Shown here in pieces: positions 6,335 to 6,450 of a stretch of 6,450 nucleotides of DNA. The DNA lies in NCBI GenBank assembly GCA_037447295.1, contig JBBIGZ010000120.1, positions 1 through 6,450 on the forward strand. Reading direction: 5' to 3'. This DNA comes from 630D-37 sp037447295. GTDB lineage: Bacteria > Chloroflexota > Anaerolineae > Anaerolineales > Villigracilaceae. How positions within the stretch are numbered: position 1 is the stretch's first letter; each line of letters begins with the position of its first letter. The notes under the pieces were generated by a model that was given only the letters and a program-made list of their open reading frames with translations, was not told the origin of the DNA and did not search any database. A program made the translations under genes and the position numbers.

Positions 6335-6369
6335 AGGACACGAGAGGCTTTCTCGTGTCCTCACTTTTT
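6335..6369 (+). terminator. Rho-independent terminator of the operon, bidirectional in form
   Basis: AGGACACGAGA (6335-6345) pairs perfectly with TCTCGTGTCCT (6351-6361) around the loop GGCTT, an 11-bp stem. On the plus strand CAC and then TTTTT (6365-6369) follow. On the minus strand the same stem is followed by TG and then six T (6332-6327). It can therefore end transcription from the left operon and from a converging gene on the right. Confidence 0.88.
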
Positions 6370-6385
6370 GAGCGTTCTCTGCCTG

Positions 6386-6450
6386 TTAGCGGCTCTCTTC
6401 CGGGAACCAGCAGCAGAGTACTAGATCGCGGGCTGCTTTGACTTCGTCGA
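6386..6450 (-). CDS. Possible C-terminal end of a converging gene, unidentified
   Basis: On the minus strand one frame is open from the right edge to a TAA at 6388-6386, giving a 20-residue tail that begins DEVKAARDLV and ends FPEESR. The stop lies 25 nt before the terminator stem as read on the minus strand, and that terminator has a T-tract suited to this direction. The context favours a real gene end. Nothing in the tail is recognisable, and another minus frame also reaches a stop (6423-6421), so the frame is uncertain. Confidence 0.4.
   Translation of the reverse strand, partial: DEVKAARDLVLCCWFPEESR

Overview
The window looks like ordinary chromosomal DNA from a GC-rich bacterium. The style of the genes suggests Chloroflexota, perhaps Anaerolineae, but that rests on remembered family resemblance and could not be tested here. 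There is no sign of phage, transposon, CRISPR or RNA genes. 

Layout. At the left edge (1-120, minus strand) lies the 5' end of an ABC exporter gene resembling cydD. It has a consensus -10 box so close to the ATG that its mRNA is predicted to be leaderless. A divergent intergenic region (121-441) follows, ending in a near-consensus promoter (TTGACA-17-TATATT) whose start point is covered by an imperfect palindrome, a likely operator. A tightly packed plus-strand operon then runs from 442 to 6305: a MarR-family regulator, two ABC exporter half-transporters, and a membrane-anchored family 2 glycosyltransferase. The junctions are a 13-nt gap, an ATGA overlap and a GTGA overlap. The operon ends in a 20-bp perfect palindrome and a strong intrinsic terminator with T-tracts on both sides. 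A minus-strand gene probably converges on it from the right edge. 

How the genes work together. The MarR protein probably represses its own promoter and releases it on binding a ligand. The two ABC proteins are the two different halves of a TM287/TM288-, LmrCD- or BmrCD-type heterodimeric exporter. The first has the degenerate nucleotide site (Asp for the catalytic Glu, Gln for the switch His) and a soluble insertion of about 175 residues between TM1 and TM2. The second keeps the catalytic Glu and His but has an altered signature (SAGQ). The glycosyltransferase resembles those that glycosylate carotenoid or hopanoid-type lipids. Its translational coupling to the exporter suggests that the operon may make and move a glycosylated lipid, or remodel the envelope in response to a toxic compound. 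That link is inference.
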